Source of the DNA: Plantago ovata
Taxonomy: Eukaryota; Streptophyta; Magnoliopsida; Lamiales; Plantaginaceae
DNA: 64,000 nucleotides
Direction: 5' to 3'
NCBI GenBank assembly: GCA_028274465.1
Contig: CM051458.1
Span: 103,556,855 to 103,620,854, forward strand
The position numbers and the translations under genes were made by a program. Positions 59,601 to 64,000 of the stretch are shown in pieces (position 1 is the first letter of the stretch; each line of letters begins with the position of its first letter). The notes under the pieces were generated by a model, which saw only the letters and a program-made list of their open reading frames with translations, did no database searches and was not told the origin of the DNA.

Positions 59601-62600
59601 CTCATTGAAGCAGGTGTGACAATGAGTTTCTCGACAAGTCTTTAATATAATCTGCAGTGCAAACAAGGAACAAACATAAATAAAATTTTCAGCAAAAAGC
59701 ATACACGGGTTGTTGGCTGGTTGCCATTGTAATATTCATCTTTCTTGCCTTATAATCTATGAAATAGAAGATATAAAACTACCAATAAGGAAAGAAAAAA
59801 AAAAGGATTTACACTTGCAGCAAGATATTTTAAATTATAATCACCAGTCGTGAATGGGGGGAAAGAATTGTACATGAGAATTCCTCAAGTTTTTTCCAAG
59901 AGAATGCCATTAAGATGTTCAAGATTAGTAAAGAGCATTTATGTGGATGCCGGTCCTATATGTGGTGATTTTGCTGTTAATTTCTCTTGCTTTTATATAC
60001 AGACTTGGGTATAGTTTTCAGTTAGACGATTCTATTGGCACTGACTTGCAGTATTATTATACCATATACCCATCTTAACTCTTGCAAATCAATCTGGGAT
60101 AAAAGTTCAACTTACTAAAAGAAAAATAGAAAAAAGTTGAAGAAAGAACAGACATAGTGGTAATTCCCAATATCTGACAACTTATTGTAATGTGTCAATT
60201 GTCATAGTTGCTCATTAAGCTTAAGTAGTAAATGAACAACCTAAGATTATAGTCTAATATTGATTTTCGACAAGTATATATTAAGGAATCCACTGACAGG
60301 AAACCTTGATAGTTAATCAAAGATGCTTACTAGATTTCACTAAGAACATGGAAATTGGAAATTGGAATTGCACGCTTACCGCAGCATAGGGATCTTCCAT
60401 GTGAAGTAACGAGCCTTGTGGAATGTCACTAAGCGAAGCCATTCCTCTTCCCTTAGCTTGTGTAGATGTACATTTAAGTTTCATCTGCAGTGGCTCATCT
60501 GCCACAAAACGCTTATGTTACAAAGAGGGTCTGAGGGGGAAAAAACAGATGAAGGAAACAAAAAGGAGTGGCTATGTCTGCAGTTTTTAGAGCAATGACA
60601 CAAAGTATTTTTAAGACATGCATATAAGAATAGCATATAAAGACCCTATATTACAAATTAATATTTCCCTTAGTGCCCCTCCATGTATACAGTAGTTAGG
60701 TATCTAGGCATAATTAGGTAGACAGAAGCAACAGCAGTAAGCGACAGCTGACAGGGATGAAGACAGTACACAGTTATTACCTACAGGTGTTCGTGTATAA
60801 TTACTGAACAAAGGAAAAAATTTCTTTTCTACTTTTACACTGCTTTAGTAGTAATCACAAAACCTGATACTATGTGATGATGATGATGTACAAAGACTGT
60901 AAATTACAGGTGTGTATCAACTGTACATTCAAACTGGAACAAGAGTCTAGCTACGTAGCAAAATAAATTTGAGGTTAATATTATGAGAGCAAAACCTGAG
61001 ATGTTCTCTTTTGGTTTCTCTAATTTACTGCTTTCCTCCCCTGACCTCTCCACGACGATAGTCAGTTCACTCTGTATCTGTCTTTTCCCGCTCACTGATG
61101 TCTCCATTTTAAGGGAAACATTCAAGTCCTTGATAGCATCTTTGTAGTTCTTTAATGAAGCATTTGCCTTGCCTCTCCTAAACCAAGCCTAAATCCAGGC
61201 ATAGGTTGAGAAATGGATGAAGAATATGTAGAATTGTAGATTAAAAAATTGTCTTCTATTCTATGTCTTAGAACTAAGTTTAAACACAAACACTATATAT
61301 ATTTTTTTAATTGCAGGGGCAACAGTCAACTGATAAAAAAATACATTATCACCCCTATCTTGTAAGTGAATTGTAATATCAAGAATACATTTGTACAAAG
61401 TTTTATGAATAAATCACATGGAGATAGTTGGAACACCCATTCTTTGTATTTACATGAGCAAGGGAAACCTTTGGTGTAGGAACAATTTGTTATGATAGGA
61501 TAATGGAATCAAATATTACCTTTGAATAAGCAGGACTTATTGTGATAGCTCGATTGCAATCCCGAAGACTTCCAGAATATAATCCCAGTTTCTGAACACA
61601 GAATAGACATTACACTTCTTCAGATTTCTCAGAAAAAGTAGCCACAACATGCAGTGAAAAGCTAGAGTGAAGAGATCATTATTTGATCGTGAGTTGCCCA
61701 CTTGCTGGCTGCTGCACAAGCTACAAGCCAGCATCCACATTTTTGGTTTCAATATTGATATTCAAAGTCATGATTTCAGTTCAGTCTCTAATCCTGGACT
61801 GTAGGCTTGACTGTTTAGGTTTAACTTTTAAGAGATGAAATTATCAAGTTCAAGCAGTTCTAAGTACCCGAATGTGATCCTTATGTCAAAATTCTAAGTA
61901 CTCGTTAACAATAGCGACAAACTGCAACTCACATGCAGTGAAGAAGCACGATTCACATAGAGAGTTGCAAGCAAACTTATATTCTTGTCTTCCACATCAG
62001 CTGGAGCAATGCGCAGTGCCTACTGTATTCATGCAATAGGAAAAAGACGATATCAATATGAGTAAAGCAACTTGATGTTTGAAGGAAGCAAAATGATACA
62101 CTGACATTTCTAAAAATGTAGAGATATTCCCACAATACTCAAGGATTTAAATTAGAAACAAAGAAATGCAAAAAGGTTTCATAATCAAAACTAAATCAAG
62201 AATCAATTTGGTACATGCTGCAGCTATACCCTTTCTTACCACGGTTTCAAATCTCCATACCATACATCCCAAATTTTCAGCTCACTGAGATGAAACCAAT
62301 ATGGAATTTCGAAACTCTCTAAAATACTTAAAGACATGAACTTTTCCCTCATATATAATTTCTGCATTTTTATTTCCAAAACGTTTCGGCTTTCAACAAT
62401 CCGAAACCAAGATTCTAATCCATGTTTCTTATTTTTGAAGTATAAGTCTTATAATAGAGTCTAACACACACAGTATCATTAATATGAAATCATGAAATGT
62501 AAGAGCAAACAAAGAACAGCGGACCAAAATGAATTCTAATTTATCATCAACCTTAGAGTAGAAACTCAAAGCAGTGGGATAATCTCCTTTGGAAAAGCAT

Positions 62601-62912
62601 TGATTACCACTGGCCTTGTGTTCAAGAGCAGCTTCCTTGTTCTTGCCACAGAGCTTGATTTCAGTGTCTGTCAAGTCTCTAACAGTCTAATAATCAATGA
62701 AAAGGTATGTTACTATCAGAACAATAATAACAAGAAAACAGTAAAAAATACAACATACACACAGAGCCCGAATTAATTAGTACCTGATGGAAGAGAGGGG
62801 TGTTGTGGAAGAACTGCAGAAGGGAAGAGCAAGTGGAGTTGAGTTCATCGACATTACTTCCGTAGATTTGTTGTTTCAGAGATTCTGGAATCACTAATTT
62901 CAATTTCTCCAT
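56613..62912 (-). CDS. TPR-SET-MYND domain protein (SMYD4-like putative lysine methyltransferase)
   Basis: Fifteen exons on the minus strand keep one frame: 62912-62784, 62686-62552, 62019-61933, 61591-61520, 61188-60996, 60498-60380, 59651-59262, 59170-59036, 58932-58822, 58537-58382, 58083-57865, 57594-57428, 57350-57236, 57120-57040 and 56795-56613. They total 2292 nt, 763 residues. N-terminal TPR-like helices are at ~54-170 (KASGNQCFSKGDYPTALSFY; NRAITISPAY). SET begins near residue 212 (AKGRGMASLSDIPQGSLL) and is split by a MYND zinc finger (C256xxC259, C270xxC273, C279xxxC283). It resumes with the cofactor/active-site motif NHSCQPN (472-478) and ELSYG, then post-SET CQCSGC (530-535) and C-terminal helices. 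The order matches SMYD4 and Arabidopsis At1g33400 (from memory). Key motifs are intact, so it is probably an active protein methyltransferase; the substrate is unknown. Confidence 0.9.
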
Positions 62913-63866
62913 TGCAGAGATGAATGTTGAAATCCGAGGTGAATTCTTGATTATAGGTTTTGAAGAAAAAAAATGCAACATTTTTTTTTTTTTTTAAAAA
63001 GAAAAAAAGAAAAAGGAAATTTACGTGCATACCCCCTAAATTAACACGATTATCAAATGATTTTACTTGACCATTATCTAAGTCACATAAATTTTATAAC
63101 AAAACATGCAACATAGTTTTATTAGTGACTCTCCAAAAGAAGTTCGTAATGTAATACTCTTAGTGCCCGTTTGGTTCTGCAGAGAAGAATAAATTCTCCT
63201 AATTTGGTTGTCGTAATTCAGTAGGGAGAAGTTTTACTACATGCATGAGATATTTGGCCAGGGTAATATATATAGTACTTCAGTATAGAAGTATAGAGAT
63301 TATCAACCTTACATTTGCTTAGTATATGAACTAGTAGAGATTGCGTTTTATCGTCTAAAAGATCCAGTTCTATTTTGTTCACATTTACTTTGTTTTTTAG
63401 ATTAGAAATAATTGTGTTGAGTTCAATTTCTGATCATATGAAAAATTTTAAGATATGGACAGTTTTTAAGATATGGTTAATTAACAAAATCAATATCATT
63501 TGCTTTAGTTAAAAAAAACAAATAATGGTTACTCTCTCGTTCTAATAGTTCTTCTAAGACGAATTACTTACGAATTGACTGTATTGAATATACATAAAAG
63601 TAGTAATTGTCATATGCCGTTTAGTTTGCAAGAAACAACAATGCTCTTCCAAGAGACGGGTAATTAAATGAAACGAAATCACTATTGTACTCGGATGTAA
63701 ATAAAATGCTTTACATTCTGTTAGCCGAAGTCACGTTGGTTCATTTGGGAACGAAAATGGCTCGTAGGTTTAATTTCTGGTTGAGAGTTGCAAAATTCTT
63801 TTCTGTGGAATTAAGAAAGCGTTGCATCTCCTATTACAGAAACAAAGTACTTGCAACAATTGTAGT
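62913..63866. other. Intergenic, upstream of the SET gene
   Basis: A poly-T/A run lies at 62982-63020. TGCCCGTTTGGTTCTGCAGA (near 63163) resembles transposon ends common in plants, but no partner end was found. Confidence 0.4.
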
Positions 63867-64000
63867 TCAATAATAACACAGGGAATAAAGCTCATAGACA
63901 CAACCAGTCTCAAAAACCAACCCAGTATCATCCAAGGATTTAGTACACTGATTTGGTGGCAAATCACTAGTAGAAGAAAAACGCCGAGCCGACTTGGTCT
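63867..64000 (-). CDS. Possible 3' end of a gene running off the window
   Basis: On the minus strand one frame enters from the window edge and ends at a TGA (63867-63869): TKSARRFSSTSDLPPNQCTK, SLDDTGLVFETGCVYELYSL. The composition is protein-like. It is too short to identify and may be chance or an unspliced tail. Confidence 0.3.
   Translation of the reverse strand, partial: TKSARRFSSTSDLPPNQCTKSLDDTGLVFETGCVYELYSLCYY

Overview
This is AT-rich nuclear DNA from a flowering plant, most likely a eudicot. The genes have many introns with plant GT-AG (one GC-AG) junctions. The families are plant families: F-box/FBD proteins, PHO1, plant H3.3, a SUB1-type O-fucosyltransferase-like protein, a CIP7-like protein and a TPR-SET-MYND protein. 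Small DNA transposons (MITEs) are everywhere. The species cannot be named from the sequence alone. Splice junctions below were placed by eye and checked only for reading-frame continuity.

Layout. 0-3 kb: an F-box gene (minus) with a likely 5'UTR intron. 4.4-6.6 kb: a duplicated, intron-containing histone H3.3 gene (minus) broken by an 8-bp insertion and a lost splice donor. 7.7-10.5 kb: a decayed PHO1-like phosphate exporter gene (plus). 11.1 kb: a small intronless gene for a one-pass membrane protein with four acidic 10-residue repeats. 12-24 kb: a gene-poor graveyard with a Tourist-like MITE, hairpins, coding-like scraps, a hAT-like MITE with an 8-bp target duplication, and two related F-box/FBD/LRR pseudogenes (15.5-16.3 and 21.1-23.6 kb). 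25-27 kb: a small gene with a methyl-CpG-binding-domain-like segment; its promoter and first exon are repeated in inverted orientation about 1 kb downstream. 27.6-28.1 kb: two tandem copies of a short first-exon-like unit.

29.3-39.1 kb holds two apparently intact genes: a SUB1-like gene of the O-fucosyltransferase-related family and an eight-exon WD40-like gene. 39-48 kb is mostly intergenic, with a region of TTAAAACCACA-type repeats and two adjacent MITEs of a TGAACTGAACTT-rich family; a third copy lies at 28.8 kb. 48.1-52.4 kb is an intact CIP7-like gene with a long, internally repeated 5'UTR intron. 52.7-56.5 kb is repeat-rich: a 214-bp tandem duplication, a hAT-like insertion with a nearby empty-site copy, a long inverted repeat, an AAT microsatellite, and a broken fragment copied from the CIP7-like gene. 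56.6-62.9 kb is a 15-exon TPR/SET/MYND gene (minus). The window ends in what may be the last codons of another minus-strand gene.

These are independent eukaryotic transcription units, not an operon. Two of them, SUB1-like and CIP7-like, belong to families linked to light signalling in Arabidopsis; their proximity is probably coincidental. The most unusual structure is the inverted duplication around the MBD-like gene, which could make a self-complementary transcript.
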